Assembly (NCBI GenBank): GCA_026874595.1
Contig: CM049310.1
Coordinates: forward strand, 25,961,058 to 26,025,057
Direction of reading: 5' to 3'
DNA from: Sipunculus nudus
Lineage: Eukaryota > Annelida > Sipuncula > Golfingiida > Sipunculidae
DNA length: 64,000 bases
Within the stretch, counting starts at the first letter, position 1. Each line of letters begins with the position of its first letter. A program made the translations under genes and the position numbers. Positions 29,631 to 44,600 of this stretch are shown here, one piece after another. A model generated the notes under the pieces. That model had not been told where the DNA came from and did no database searches. It was given only the letters and a program-made list of their open reading frames with translations.

Positions 29631-32570
29631 ATAAATATATATATATATAATATAAATATTTATATTCTGTATTTTTTTTCTATTTTAAAAGCTAGTTTGC
29701 ATATATTCGTCATTCATTCACTAATTTGTATTATGTTTATGTCCAAAGGGAAAAGCGTTAGTGATTAATTAGCTAAGTTGCATATGTTGTGAGCAAGGGT
29801 CATCGTGGGGTATTTTGTGCGATATAATACATTTTAATCATGTCAAGGTGTAAGTGGCAAAAATGATTTTAATATATAAATTAATTTTATGCACCAGTTT
29901 AAGAAAATTGTTTAATTCATGCTCAAATATATATTAGCATAAATTAACAGCAATACCAGAGGATATCCAACTCATGTTCGTGTGATGATTTGCTGAAAGT
30001 GAATGAATATCTTAGCCTTTCCAGGTGAAAGGATCTTTGCAGTATACCTTTCAGCAATTTAACTGTCATGGCTGCTTGATGTGGGTTACTGTTTAGTGTG
30101 TAAAAAAAAATAAAAATGAAGAGAGTTTTGGTGAACGTCATTGGTAAGTGTTTGACAATAACGTTATAGTATGTAATCTTACCCATAACATCTACAGACA
30201 ACGCTCGGAGAGAGAGGTGTCAAGAAATGACACGAGGGAGAAAAATGTATCATCAGTGTGTATCAGGTATTGCCTAAAGTGTATGGCAATACCTGTTGTG
30301 ACCGATACCCAGCTCAAGTGGACATTAATGGACAGCTATGCAGGCGTTCCCCGAGTACTCAAATTAAGCCCTCTTTCCTTTTGGGCCTAATTCTCAGACT
30401 GTGAAAATAAAGCTAGTATTCAGCCTCATGGTAAAAATATTTATATAACAAGGTTTAGTGCAATAGACTAATAGATATAGCATTACTCTTCAGGTTCAGT
30501 GATTTGTGAATGTTGTTAGTACTTTATTTTTATTATTTTCAATAAATACTTTGGTATACCAGGTATATACCATGGACGAGCTGTTAAGTAGGTCATCCAA
30601 CGATGTCGCTGTCACCAATTTCTGGCAGTTTTTGTTTTACCTGGCAACTATCACGTGTTATACTGCCCTTGATCCTGCTGTAGCAGGTGATAAACTGTAG
30701 ACTCTTACAAGTAATTAATAGTTATCTTAGCAAGTGCTAAAGATCTAGGATCTTAATGAGCATTCCAAATTTCTGTAATTTTAGAGCCTCAAAATGCGTT
30801 ATAAAAGGAGAAAAATTACAGGTGGCACCATCTACTATCATTTTACAATAAGCATCCCAAATTTAAGGACAATTCTAAAAATACTATCAGTTAAAATGCA
30901 TGAAAATAACAAAAACATGGTAAAGATAATAAAAAACATAGAGTTGACACCAACCTTCTTGTTCAACTGATCGTTTGATATGAGACACTATTTCATAATT
31001 TTCGGTTCCAATGAGATCTTACCGGGACTTTCCAATCTAACGGTAACACAAGTCGTGACATAAGCCATACGGGGGAAACGCACTGCAAAGACTATCCATC
31101 ATTTTGTATCGATATCATGGTAAACAGCTGATGATATTAACACTGGGCTACGAGTGATACATTAACACAAATATATATATGTAAATTTAACAAACTTTAG
31201 TGAAAATCCATCTCTATTGTAACTAGTTATTTCCTGTGTCGTGTACATGTTGGGTATCGACCTGTAAACCATGCGAGCCATGCTTGTATTCATGCGGTCA
31301 AAACTTCAACAAACATGCAGGGTGATTAATCGAAATGCTGATTTACGACGGAATTTTTCTGGATCGTGATAGGTGTTTTCAGAATACACCAGAGAATACT
31401 AAAAACTAACGAATGGTCTGATGTATGTCTGGTTTATGGTTTTAGTGACAGCGTACCTTTTCTTTGTAGGCCATAAGGCGTTAAAGGCGTCATAAATCAC
31501 AAACATTTTTGCTTTTTCATCTGACGTTACCTCGTGGCTCTCGATACAAAATCTAATGGCACTGACGCTGGCCGTAGACTCTCTCATGTCAGAGGGCCGA
31601 AATGCCTCTAAAGACTCATTCTCCACACAAAAGGTCTTTCTATGACTATGAGGGATTAACCTCCTGCAAACGATTGTGCACTCAACACGCTTGTACGCCA
31701 AAATCGATCTGTTGCGCATGGGAATTGTTAATTAAAATAATTAAGTCAATGGAGAAAATATAGAGCATGCATTTACCATTAATTCTAAATATAATACTTT
31801 GAAAATAATATTAAATTATTGTCTTTTATGTTAGAAATTTCGCAAAACACAGGGAACTACATTGCGGCGCGATATCGGTGACGTGGCGGTGTAAATGTAT
31901 ACAAACAAATACCATGTGACACCCGATTTAAAAAAAAATGTGTTATGTAAATGGGCTTGATTCCGGGGTGACGTTTAGGTCCAATTCGGAACACCTCGCC
32001 TCTTCTTTGGATGGCCTCGAGAGAATACCAATTCGGTCGAGGAGTTCCTATGTCATGTTTTTCACACAGTTGTTGCCTCGAGGCTGCTGAAGTAGCGTGC
32101 CAGGTGAAAAAGCAATTGGAGTGTCCTGTCATTACCGCAATAGATCTGACCCTGTGCGGAGGTTGCCATAGACTCTGTTCATGTTGGGGGCGGGGGCGGG
32201 AGTTTGATTATTCTTTCACTTTGTTTCTGGCCGAGTGCCCACTAATCTCAACATTTCCAAGGGAGAGTACTTAACTCAGGTGCCTTTTTGCCCAACAAAA
32301 ACATCAGATCACGAGGTTTCCATTGAACGAGGCAAACTGGACGTGGTTATATTTACTTTAAATAACGTCAGATGATCCGATTAGCCAGTGCGTGTATCGT
32401 AAACTCAGACTGCGTATCTTGTGCAATCTGATCAGACAAAATCTCCCGCGGCCCTCTCGTTGCCAAACCAAGAAATTCAACTTACAAATATAGCCTTTTT
32501 AAATCTTTTAAAAATGCAAGGGTGCATATACTGGTATGTTCATACGGCTTTGTATTCAATCAGACATATA
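29263..32570. other. Region upstream of the DUF885 gene
   Basis: Contains (AT)n at 29602-29652, the dispersed repeat near 31250-31345 and a few open frames of 80-106 codons (30148-30390 plus, 31399-31719 minus, 31857-32132 minus), none recognised. A GC-rich patch at 32150-32210 may be promoter-proximal. Confidence 0.5.
31250..31345 (-). repeat. Dispersed repeat shared with the intron of copy B
   Basis: 'gcgagccatgcttgtattc', 'atgcggtcaaaacttcaac' and 'aaacatgc' match the complement of 15737-15790 with few differences. Similarity fades on both sides. Probably fragments of one uncharacterised transposable-element family. Confidence 0.6.
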
Positions 32571-32576
32571 TATACA

Positions 32577-32586
32577 TATATATAAA
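32577..32586 (+). promoter_or_regulatory. Possible TATA box of the DUF885 gene
   Basis: TATATATAAA lies about 90 bp upstream of the start codon. The neighbourhood is itself a (TA)-rich run, so this may be chance. A G-rich GC-box-like run lies further up near 32187-32205. No clear initiator was found. Confidence 0.25.
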
Positions 32587-32672
32587 CATATACATGTTTA
32601 CAGAAATGTTTGGGTGTTTTTACAGACTCGTGTTTTATACAGTTTCAGGTTGTGTTTTGTTCACGGAGAATC

Positions 32673-35600
32673 ATGATGCGGCTCAGGGACTTTGCAGTTC
32701 TGATGACCATCATCGTAGTGGGTAGGTAATCGGGTGTTAGCTATGAGAGATTCCATATTAATTTCAATTCTCTATTCGGAGCTTAAGTTTCGAGTCTCGG
32801 TTGAATTCTTGATTCGGATATCTATTCAATAAATGACTCTGTGTGAGAGTGTGCTAAAAATCGTCTGTGACATCATATTTCAGATAACATGAAAATATTT
32901 AAACGCCATTAATAAAATATTACTCAAGTTATATAAATATCGAATTGCAAAGCAATTGCCCATACTTAGAAAGCCCATAAGTTTGATTTGCCTTTTACTT
33001 CTAGATAATCCGTAACGTTTTAAAATGTATTTTATGGATGAAAATGCCTTCAAAACATTTTTTATAGCCACAGGCACAGCCAAGGATGAACTTTCGAGTC
33101 TTATGGAAGAGTACTGGAACTGGAAAATGGCCCAGTTCCCGGAAATAGCGATATCAAGCGGGTTATACGAGGACAGACTGACAAAATTGACCCTGGAAAG
33201 CTACGCTCAGATCAAGGTTAGGAAAAAGTCAAATTTTGTATACAGAAACCATCTTCTTTGAAGAAATTCTTCAATATGTCTGTCACGCTGCAGTTACAAA
33301 ATTATTGCAGTTATAATTTAAATCCATTCAATGTGGCTTTTAATGTAAGATAAATGAACATCCCTCTCATTCTTGAATTGCAATAGGTTTTGAAACCTTT
33401 TCATGAGAACTGAGTGTTCGCAAGGTTGTATTCCAAAGTGATAACAAATCCCATTAACCAAATATTGCAACAAATTTGGATTCTAATGACATTTGTAATC
33501 GTTGTCAGTGAACTGTGAGTTAACTGGTTTATACAGTATTAACGATCCTGCACTGTTCTGTGACGCGGTCTGGCCCACACAGAAAAACTGGTCAAGGCAC
33601 TTTATAGGGGAAATATTGTAACATACATAAGGACAATATTATACAATTTTCCATAATGACAAGGGATATCTTCTCGTTGACTGAAATCCAAAGATACTTT
33701 AAAATAAAGATAATCGGCTTAACCGAGACAAGTTTTACCAAGTTGTTCCGAGCAAGTGTACTCCTTCGGTGTTAAATTAGAAAACAGATATTCAGAGAAA
33801 TTTATCTTCCATTTCAAGCAACGACTCGTACCTCTTTCAGGATGATTGCAGCGACTTCCTCGAGCGACTTATGAAGATAAAAAAAGAAGGGTTAGAAGAA
33901 CAGACTCTCGACAACTACGAGATCTTCCAGGATGAACTGACAACGATCATCAGAGGATATAAATGGGCAAAGTAGGTGTATGTATCACATCTGTATAAGT
34001 ACAGGTATAATTACAATGTTAAGGTTAATGGGCCTGTACTTGAAAACACGTATTTTTATTGAATTTAATTAAAAAAATGGGAAAATAATAAAATGAATAT
34101 TTATTTAAATTAAAGGTGGGTGACAATACAACGTTCTGAGTGTAAGTCTTTATCTATTAGTCCATTATACATATTCTAATTATCTTGTGTCTCCCCGTGT
34201 TATGCTTATGATATGTACATATATATTAGGATTAGCTCAAGTAGAGCACAAGCACTGTACTGGATTAATGGTTAATGTGCCAAGTGCAGGGCTAGTACAT
34301 AAAAATGTACTTAAGCATATGTACGAGGAGGCCGAAGTACATTTACCTATCTACGATAGAAAATTTCACTCCCATGACGTCATTATTACTAAGAACCACC
34401 AAAGTCAGGGGTGTAACCAGGGGGATGCCACAGGGAATCAGGTAATTCATACGGTTTCCCTATTTTTGAATTCAAAAGTATCATTCATGTTTTCGGTTTA
34501 AAATTTTCCTTGATTTCAATCTGCATGTCACACTCACATGTAAATTAACATAAAGGAATTAAGAATGTTTGTGTGTATGTGAACTTATGGGTCCTAACTG
34601 TGTGCTAAGGTCTGTTGTTTAGGTTTGGAATTACAAAAAGATTTAAATCATAAGAAATATCGGTCTTTACATTTTAACAATTTACAGGTACGGGGCACTG
34701 ACCCCTGTAAACTGGCTGGCTGGACAGCTTCAGTCGCCCTATTGGCCGTTCGAAGTGGTAATAAACGAAGACAAGGATCAAGTGAACTACGTCAAGAGGC
34801 TTCGAGCCTTCGTACAACAGGTAGGCCGCATCATCCATGTCATGAGGTGATCATTATTGGTATGAATTGTATAATTTTTTTGTATAATAAGTAGGACCTG
34901 TAAATATGATCCATGTCTCTAAACGAAGGGAAAGGCCACGTGATATACATAAAGAATAATTTGAGGTATTTATCGAGCACATGGTATGTGGCAATTAATT
35001 ATATATAGAGAAAGATGAGTGACAGTGTATGACAGGTAGATAATATACCTTATATTAGCTAATTACACATGTGATAAGGATGCAAGGTATGTTCTAATGA
35101 GTAATGCACTTGTCTTGTCCTTGTGTGTAACACAGGTGAGTGGACCCAGGCTGCCTTCACTACATGTACACAAGTCTTATACAATACCGTGACCTGGTTG
35201 AGAAACGCCCACGTTGGGGAGCTGTAATACACAGTACCCACATACACAGAGCAATGTACAATGCAAGATTTCCTTTTTAATTGGACCCTTGTCACTTTCT
35301 TTAAATGAAAACACCTTTTTACAGAAGACAGTGATGGATCCATAAGAGTCCGTATTACACACGGTTTGTTAAATATTTCATTTTTTAGCAAATGGACACT
35401 ATTAATTCAGACCGACCGTTGGACCGCGTGTATAAACGACACCCATTTAAAATAACCAAAATAACATGAATGTATATGTCACCAGAGAGCTCTGACATTT
35501 TTATTATTTATTATGGTGTTGCACTTTATGGTAGTATATTATAACCAATTGGTTGTTCCTCTACATTGACGTATATTAATATGCCGTCATATGTTTCGAT

Positions 35601-38600
35601 TTTAGCGTGTTGGGAACCCAGGTGTATTATTTGATGGCAGTTTCAGTTAAGCCCAATTGCTTCTTGTCAGACTCGTCAGAGTTAGTCTAGACAGTTTCTT
35701 GTTATAGCACCGGATGATGTAGCTTACAGAGACAATGCACGTGCAATCATGATTTTCTCATACTCCTATTTACGGAGGCGTGCCCATTTTAATATTCATG
35801 CATTGAGCGGAATATCTCCATAACGCAATAGGCCAGAGGCGTTGTCTGTGTTATATTTTATTGTTCACATTAAACGTGCCCATCTCATTTCCTGTTTGTA
35901 TGTGCGAGCTTCAGCCATCTCAAATCCCTGTTAAAAAATGGACGTCCGTTCCTTCGGGGTGTGACAGTATATATATAGAAATACAATCAAAATCAAGTGG
36001 TTGCCTGCGAAACCACGTGCGTTGTGATACTCGACCAATCAACAACTCGGTGAACAAGAGAATTCGGTAAAGAGTTAGAGAAAATTAAGCATTCGGCAAA
36101 AGTGAGATGAATGTCCAAAGATTATAGTGTAATAGAATATGGATGTGGTTCAAAATAACAAATTGATTAGTAATTTCCAGAATTTACGAAGATACAAAAC
36201 CATCTAGAACCGCTGATGCTACCTTACCATCTCTCTCATCTTCGTATTTATTGTTAATAGATCAGTCAGGGGATCGATCTGATGAAGTTGGCGATCAAGC
36301 TTAATCGGACAGTTCACAATGTTACTGTTGTAAGTAGATACATGTTACTCAAAATAACTGGGTGCATCATAAGTACCCATGGTGCATATAACATATTTAG
36401 TGTTTCTTAGAATTTTAAAAGAAAAGTTATCACATAAATTTTATTAAATATTCTTAACGTTATAAATTATTGTTGTCAATATAATTTTTACAATTTCTTG
36501 TAATTTTCTTGATTACATGTCATCAACTGGATTTTACAAAGAAATAAAATCTTCTGTTTAACACAAGTTGAACGACAAAAGTAGAAAACAGTTTAAGGAA
36601 AAACGAAAATTTTAAGCAGTGTTTGGCTGTCCATGATCAGTCTAATAAATGCTTTCAGCATGGTGTTCCAGAAATCATTGAATTCAATATTGATTATTCA
36701 AACAAATCGAGTTTCCTGCATCCCTTCACGAGAAGTGCGTTTAAGAATGGCTTCTCCGAAGAAAAAGGGTAAATATGCATTTTTATCCTATACTTTTAAA
36801 CTTGTACACTCATGCGGCCTTGAAGCACTTACTGAGTAGTGTGATGGTTCCTTTTGTTAAAACACTCGCCCTTTTTCATAAAGAAATTCGAGAATTTTAT
36901 AAATATGAACTTAACATCAATAAAAAGACTGCATCATGTGAAAATCGAAACCGGTATATAATTGAGCTGTATGGACATCTGCTAAGCGGGAAAAATCAGA
37001 GCGTATGATAAATCTGTTGCACGTGCTTCAAATTTGAGATATCTGAAACCCTTACTTGTTGATGACTTAAATTAATGTAAAAGGTTGTTAAGATGATTCT
37101 TAGTATTCTCACTTCCAGAATCACGTATTACCATTGGAAATAATCCTCCAGCACACAAAAGCTACAAAGTGATTTTTTTTAAACTTGAATACACCAGACT
37201 CAATATGTTGACTGTTAATATTTCAATACTTTTACTGGTAGGAGAGCTTTTTATGAAGAAGCAAAGAATGTAGTGTTCAACGAGGTGAACCCAGCTTTAA
37301 AAAAATTGGTTAAATTCATTAAAGAAGTGAGTATGGTTCATTGATCCTTTTTATATCGCACTTTTTCTGTGTTTCTCCTGATGATAAGCTGCACTCATAT
37401 ACTTATTTACATTGAGTACAGTGGAAAATCCCTAACACTATTTGAGAAATATTTAATCCATTACTCTCCGTAGAATTTCCCACATGGTTCTTTCATTGAA
37501 CCTACAGGATAACATCTGGTAACTTTGCAACAGTTCTTTTGAAACCCTCAGAAGTGTTTTAAAGGGTTTAACCTAAAGGTACCATCTACAACTTCTTTAA
37601 AAAAGTTCTTAGAAGCACCTTATTAGGCCCTTAATTAATTGAAGACCCAGTAGGTTGTGTTTTAAGACACTTTTGCGTCCTAAAAATCTTGAAAATACAA
37701 CTTGATTATTCTTGTCTGTAATGAGGCTTTTTTCTGTAATACCTTCTCTAATTCTTAACGTAAGTATATATACATCCGTAGAACTCCATTTTGTTTTCGA
37801 AATACGTTACAGCACGGTAGTGCTCACTTCCTGTTATTCTATAATCGAGGGCGCCACCCAGGTCCGTTTCCATCGCACCTGCGGGTCTTGGGTGTAAAAT
37901 TATCCTCTTTAAAATGTCATGACACAGAGGAACACCCAAAGGACGTACCTATTAGTAATAAAGGGTAATAGGGCAAAACCTTTCCAAATAAGCATGCGGG
38001 TCACTCACCTTGGGGTGTCACTGACCATGAAAAAAATCTCACCGCTTCCCGGCTTAGGATTGAACACACGATCTCACGGCTATGAGTCATGCGCTAAAAA
38101 AAATCATAATTGCGTTTAGAGTACCTCCTCTTTGACATTTCATGGGATTTAAATCTTGAGTTGGGTTTGAGATGAGTCGAATTAAAATTATAAATTATTT
38201 AATCTCTTTTTATTGTTATATGTGAACCTCGTTGACATATGACATCTTTTCAAAATTAAAACGTCAAAAGTAAAAGTCTTTTAACAGGTTATATAATAGT
38301 GTCAATGAAAACATGTTTGTTCTGTCAAGAATTTTTTTTATTCAGGAATATATGAATCATACTCGACGAGCACTAGGGGTCGGTTCATGGGATTCAGGGG
38401 CCGAGTATTACAAAGCTTGCCTGGACTACCACATCTCTATGGACATGACCCCACAGGAAGTCCATGATCTTGGACTAAAGGAAGTCGCGCGCATCGAGAA
38501 GGAAATGAAAAAGGTTCCGTTTCTCTTACGAAATGGGAAATCAAACAAACATTCATTTAAAATTGTTATACCCCTGAGAAAGTGTTTCAAACATTCTTTT

Positions 38601-41600
38601 ATTATTGAATTTCCTTCAGAAAGTCTTCCAAATTTTCTTTCATAATCCTCCCTTCTTCATGGAACCTTACACACGTCATTCAAATTGTTAAATTTCCGAG
38701 GGTTAAGCATTACAAAATACATTCACAGTTTGATTAACAAGCTTTCTAATATAACCTTTATCCAACAAATAGGTCCAGCGTCGAATTGGTTTCACCGGAT
38801 CATTCCCAGAATTCTTCAAATTCCTTCGAGAGAATCGGACAGCCGACTTCTATGGATTAACAGAAGTAAGCACCTGTCAGAGTCGTGTGTTATTTTATAT
38901 TTACTTCTATTATATTATTGTATTATTTTACTTGTGTCATATACACTAATAAATTAATCTATTTATGTTTTTGTTTTATTTGTTACTATATATTAATTGA
39001 AAGAATAAAAATGGCCTTTTGTCTCGAATTTTTAAAGCACAAGCAACGAATACCGGAGGTTGTCTTTATACCAACAACTGAGGTTCGCCATACTGTGTTA
39101 TTAAGAGAAAGTGTGTGTATGTGTTTTGTCATTCTGATGCAAGACATGTATTATTTACATGACAGGAAGAGATACTTGAACGGTACAAACAGATATTGGT
39201 GAAGAGAATTCACCCTAAACTGAAAATGGTGTCAAGCAAGAATCCTAACGCACCACTAACGTAACGTATATTTATGACTTTTTATATCCTACAGGATAAT
39301 ATTTTATATATAAAACAAGAACTGTTATATTATCATTTCATCTTTTGAATTATATTTTATTGCTTGATTTCACGTCTTACCTAAAACATACTGCATAGAT
39401 TTAAAAAGATCAATGATGTTAGACAGAAACAGCCGAACGTTATCATCTTCATGCATTTTTTAACCTATGCACAGAATTAGGAATATGCCCTTTAATGGAC
39501 CGGCGGCTTCCTATGGCGTACCTGGAGTATTCTACGTCAATACACGGAAACCAAAGTCAAGGTAAATTCAAATTTATTATCACTCCTTACATAGCTTTCA
39601 CGCTATGTTTTTTCAATGACTTCTTCCTCTTAACCACTGCTGCCTTCCACAACATGGCTGTAAAGTAGTCATATTGGCACTAGAATGTTACGATCGATAA
39701 TAGCGGCCTATTCCAGTTTGGTCAGAATCGATAGATAAGCCCTCAGTGGTCGTAACCATCATGTCCCCTGTGAAATATTATCCTTTGGTGGCCATAATTT
39801 GACTCGTATAAACACAGAGAGGAGTGAAAAAAACGAATGTCCAGGACACTCGAGTTCTACGCCATAGATACCAAACAAGCTGAGGCAGTAGAAATATCTG
39901 TTCAGAGGAGTTAGTATAGCAGCCATTGTTAATGTGTCTCTCAGACACTTTGACTTAGTATCCATAGATACACGGAACCTTTGCCACAGTGGCCACTTAT
40001 ACCTATACAGACATGTTGACTTAGTAGCCACAGATACACGGAACCCTTGCCACAGTGGCCTCGTATACCCATACAGACACGCTTACTTAGCAACCACAAA
40101 TACACGTATCCCTTGCAACAGTGGCCACTTTTACCCATACAAAGGCGTTGACCCAGTTGCCACAGATATAGAGAGCCCTTACCACATTGCCACTTATACC
40201 CATACAGACACGTTTACCTAGAAGCCACAAACACACGTATTCCTTGCAACAGTGGTCATTTTTACCCATACAAAGGCGTTGACCCAGTAGCCACAGATAC
40301 AAAAGGCCCTTGCCACAGTGGCTATTTATACCCATACAGACACACTGACACAGTACCCCTGATACTCAGAAAGGTCACAGTTGAAACGCTTACTCAGAGA
40401 CCTTGACATGGTATTCTCATAGACAAATTGACGCAACAGACACGGATATCAGATACATAATAGGCACAGTAGAAACAAATACACAGAGAAGCCAACGGTC
40501 ATACATGCGGGGAACTGTCGGTTTTCCAGACTAATCCCTGGGATCCTTTGCTACCATCGCGCACTCAGAATCTACTTGTCTTGCTACTATTATTTGCTCA
40601 GCAGATAGCAGTCGCACAGTTTCATGTGCTACCCTTGCGCATAGCTCGCCACATCGCGCACTGGGCAGCTGTCGGACTTGCTACCATCAGGCACGGACCG
40701 GCTGATGTGCGATAAGTGCGAGGTAGCAAATAGTCCTGCGCGCTAGCACGTTGCTGTCACCTACTTCTCATGGGGATAGCAATTAACTGTCGCAAAGTAG
40801 CAAACAGATCTGCGCGGTAGCAATGCCATTGCCTATATTCAACTGCAATCGCAAAACGCAACATGCACGGTTGCAAACAGTCCTGTGCGCTTGCAAGTTG
40901 CTGTCACCTGCTACCCAAGGGAGCTATGATTTTGCGATCGCAATTTCTGCTACTTTTCATGAAGTGTATGAATTTGCGATTGCAAATGCTGCTACTATTG
41001 ACGTGGTGAAAGTCTTTCCTGCCATAGGTCGCTCGGACAGGATTACTCAAAGCAATATGCGCGGTAGCAATTAACTGTCGCAAATAAGCGATGATGTAGC
41101 AAACTGATGTACGTGGAAGTAAATGATATGGGCCATATTCATCTGCGATGCCAATGCGCAAAATGCGCGGTAGCAAACAGTCCTGCGCGATAGCAATTTG
41201 CGATCACCTGCTACCCATTGGGGTATGAATTTGCCATCGCAAATTTTGCAAATATTGACGTAGTGCAAGTCATTGCTGCCATAGGTCGCTTGGACAGGAC
41301 CACTCAAACCAAAATGCGCGGTAGCTATTTATTGTCGCAAAGTAGCGAACAGATCTGCGCGGTAGCTAATGCCATGGCCAATATTAAGCTGCGATCGCAA
41401 TGCGCAATGTGCGCGGTAGCAAACAGACCTGCGCGGTAGCAAGTTGTTGTCACTTACTACCCACGTGGGCTATGGATTTGTAATCGCAATTTCTGCTACT
41501 ATTAACGTAGTGTACTTTGGTAATCCATGCCCACAGAGTTGTTTCAGTTTATTTCTCTCAGGAATTCACGACAAATACCCAAATGACATACGTTATTGTA

Positions 41601-44600
41601 ATATGTCACTAGTGTCTGGCGCTTACTTCGATAATTCATGCCCACAGAGTCTCCCGATTCATTTCTCTTAGGAATACACTATAAATACAAAAAAAGTTAC
41701 ATCAAAAGGGAAAGAACCTGGTTCATGAGGTAACGAATCATTGTTTACAGTTCATGTTTTGTAGCTGAAGCGGATCAATGGCAAATATACCGCGACTTGG
41801 ATAACTATGTGCCGTATTACGGACATCTTTTAACACTTCATCAGTGTCACGCCCTTACTTTAGTATTCCATGTCCGAAGAATTAGGGATACCCATATCAT
41901 AGACATTAAACGGAACCCGGGACAAGCGCTTAATAATTATCCTTGCCTGAAAGGTTAGGGTTACACATATCACGGTCATAAAAGGAGACCTGGGCACACT
42001 TACTCGAGTTTTCCATGCCCAAGGGTAAGAGTAACCCATATTATGGACAAATCGTATAATACCTGTGACAACTACTTACCGGCTTAGCCTTCTCCGTACG
42101 GTTCTGGTTACCCATAACACGGACATGAAATGGTATCTGTGTCAAACATTTACTAGAGTATTTCATGCCCGAAGGGTAGGTAACCCGTATCCAGGATTTA
42201 GCATATATTGATAGTGAAAAACACTTACTTTGAGTATTTCATGCCCGAAGGGTTAGGATAATCCGTTTCCTGCTACCTAGCCCTAACTCTTCTACTACTT
42301 CTACAATGCTCGAGGGAATCTCCCTACCACTGTAATCATTACCCGACTCTGAGACACGTAGGGATCCATCCCTACTCATCTCTGCTTCTAACAACACTTG
42401 GCTGAACGTTGTTTACGCCAATCCATAGGGTCGTCTGGTCGACAGGCTTCTGCAGATGCCTGCCTCTTCCGTAGGGCAGGTCTCATCTGGGCGGAGCATT
42501 CGCAGCGGCACCCCTCTGTGTGAGGTGGTAGAGGCTCTACACGTCTTATCACGCCCAATCCGCCTTTGGAACTGCAGAAGGGGCCCCCCTTTGCTTAGCT
42601 GGTCTAGAGCTTTGGAAGGGCCTCTCCCTCGTTGCTTCTTCTTGTTAGTCTCATTCGGTGATTTCTTTTGTCCTGTTGGACAATTCCTTTTGAAGTGGCC
42701 AGGCCGGCCACAACCAAAACACCGTTGATGCGGTCCTCGATTTGAACTGGTCTTCCTCCGAAATGAAGTCCTTTTACTTTTGACAACACGCGCACTACTA
42801 CCTCTCGGTCAGCTAACCGCGGTTGACCATCTCCGGCCAACACCTGCGATAGCTTGTTTACCTGAACAGTCAGAGACTCCAACTAACGTCTTAAAGTCTG
42901 GTTAACTTCTTGCGTCCTGGTCTCATTGACCATCAACTTCTTAACCTGCTCTTGAAGATATGTTAACTGTTCGTCTGTTAGTCTCCAAACTACACCTACA
43001 GCTGACTTTGGTTGGAACTTATGTTCTGGCCTTACATATTCACTTTCTTCAAAGGACTCGTATTGAGTTCTCCAGACTGGATGGACAAGGGATATCCACG
43101 TCTCATCATCTCAATATAGCCCAACGCTCTAACAAACTGGTCTCCGGCTATAAAATCTATGGCATCACTGCCAATACCTGGATATGCCCTCTGCGCAAGA
43201 AGCGAGACCTCACTTTAATAATCCATTAAGGCTTTTTTAGTGTCTCTCTTAGGCTCGCGGAACATCGCCAAAAATGCGCTTTCTTTGCATGGAGGACCTA
43301 AAATTTAAACCAAGGCATCTTTCAGGGAGGAGTAAACATGCCGTTTCGAGACAGATACCTCACTTAGTATCCTCAGTGCTTTACCCCGCGGACATGTAAC
43401 CGGTTGCACGGCTTTCTCTCAAACTCTGCCCATTCTACCTGTTTGCCATCAAATCTGTCTGGTTCTTTTTGTTTCTTTGTGGAGAGTCTCTCACACACAG
43501 AACCTGGTGATAATGGCATCATCGGTAATGGTGGAACTGCACGAACATGGGACCCATCAACCATCTGTACTGTTAATGTTTGTCTCTTACTAAATGGCTC
43601 TATTTCTCTCAGAAATGGGTTCGTATTCTGTCTAGCTTGTATCAGGTCCATCAAAAATGGGTTTGTGGGACTCAACATCCCAGGCCTATCAGATCCACAG
43701 TAACATGTGACTCATCCTGTTATATAGAAGTGTAGTGTTTCCCATGCCCACCAGTGGTCAACTCATCTAACAACTGTTCAGCTGGGCTGCTCACCCTCAG
43801 GGGGATCTCACTAGGTTTTCAGTTTATCATATACTTAAACTAGTTAAAAGTCAACACATACAAATATATATTTAGGTGTATTCTCAAGATCGATATAAAG
43901 TTATCAGTGCATATATATGTATATGTGTCCCTAAATATAACAAAATACAACAAAATGAATCATCGTGTGCTACATAGTGTGTGCACCTCAGGTCATGGGA
44001 AACTCTCCCCTTTATTTTCTACAGACACACTATTAATGTTATTATCAAGCACAGTATACCCAATGATTTAACACTTTACTATACAAAATCATAGTGTCAA
44101 CAATAAAGCTTTATTGCTGATAATTAAAAAAAAACTAATTAAATCACAAAAATAAAATTATATGAAAATTACAAAGAATGTTCTGCTCTATCCAAAGACA
44201 AATGAAATACACGCTACCTCAATCTGAGTTTGAGATCGAGGCTGTGTCTTAGCTTATCAACCAGCTGTACAGGCTGGTAGACGGTTCAATAAAAAAACAA
44301 AACCAATTCTGTCCAAACTGTCTGTGAGTTTATATTTTGTCACTCACGTGGCATCAATATATTCCCTGTTAATTGTGAGGCTCACAGATTACTGCAATAA
44401 TGACTAGGGCTCAGCAAGACGTAACTCAGTCTAGTTGACCTGTTTATGCCTCTCGCCAAAATCGGCCAGGAAAGCACTTCTAATCCCACGTTAAGGCGCC
44501 AATATACTGTTTTTATCTGACTATCCAAGTCCCGGGAGATACATATTCTCCGCAAGCTTCCTGTTTGAGCGATTAAAAGGGCTGAACGAAATTAGGGAGG

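Noticed and set aside
31399-31719. 106-codon minus-strand frame
   Set aside because: No recognised domain, no clear acceptor or partner exon. Left as a mention only.
34187-34501. 104-codon plus-strand frame between DUF885 exons 3 and 4
   Set aside because: Exons 33841-33971 and 34688-34820 join in phase and give continuous family sequence, so no extra exon is needed. The frame has no recognised content.
39934-40335. Open frames of 65-95 codons on both strands
   Set aside because: By-product of a 66-bp tandem repeat whose length is a multiple of three.
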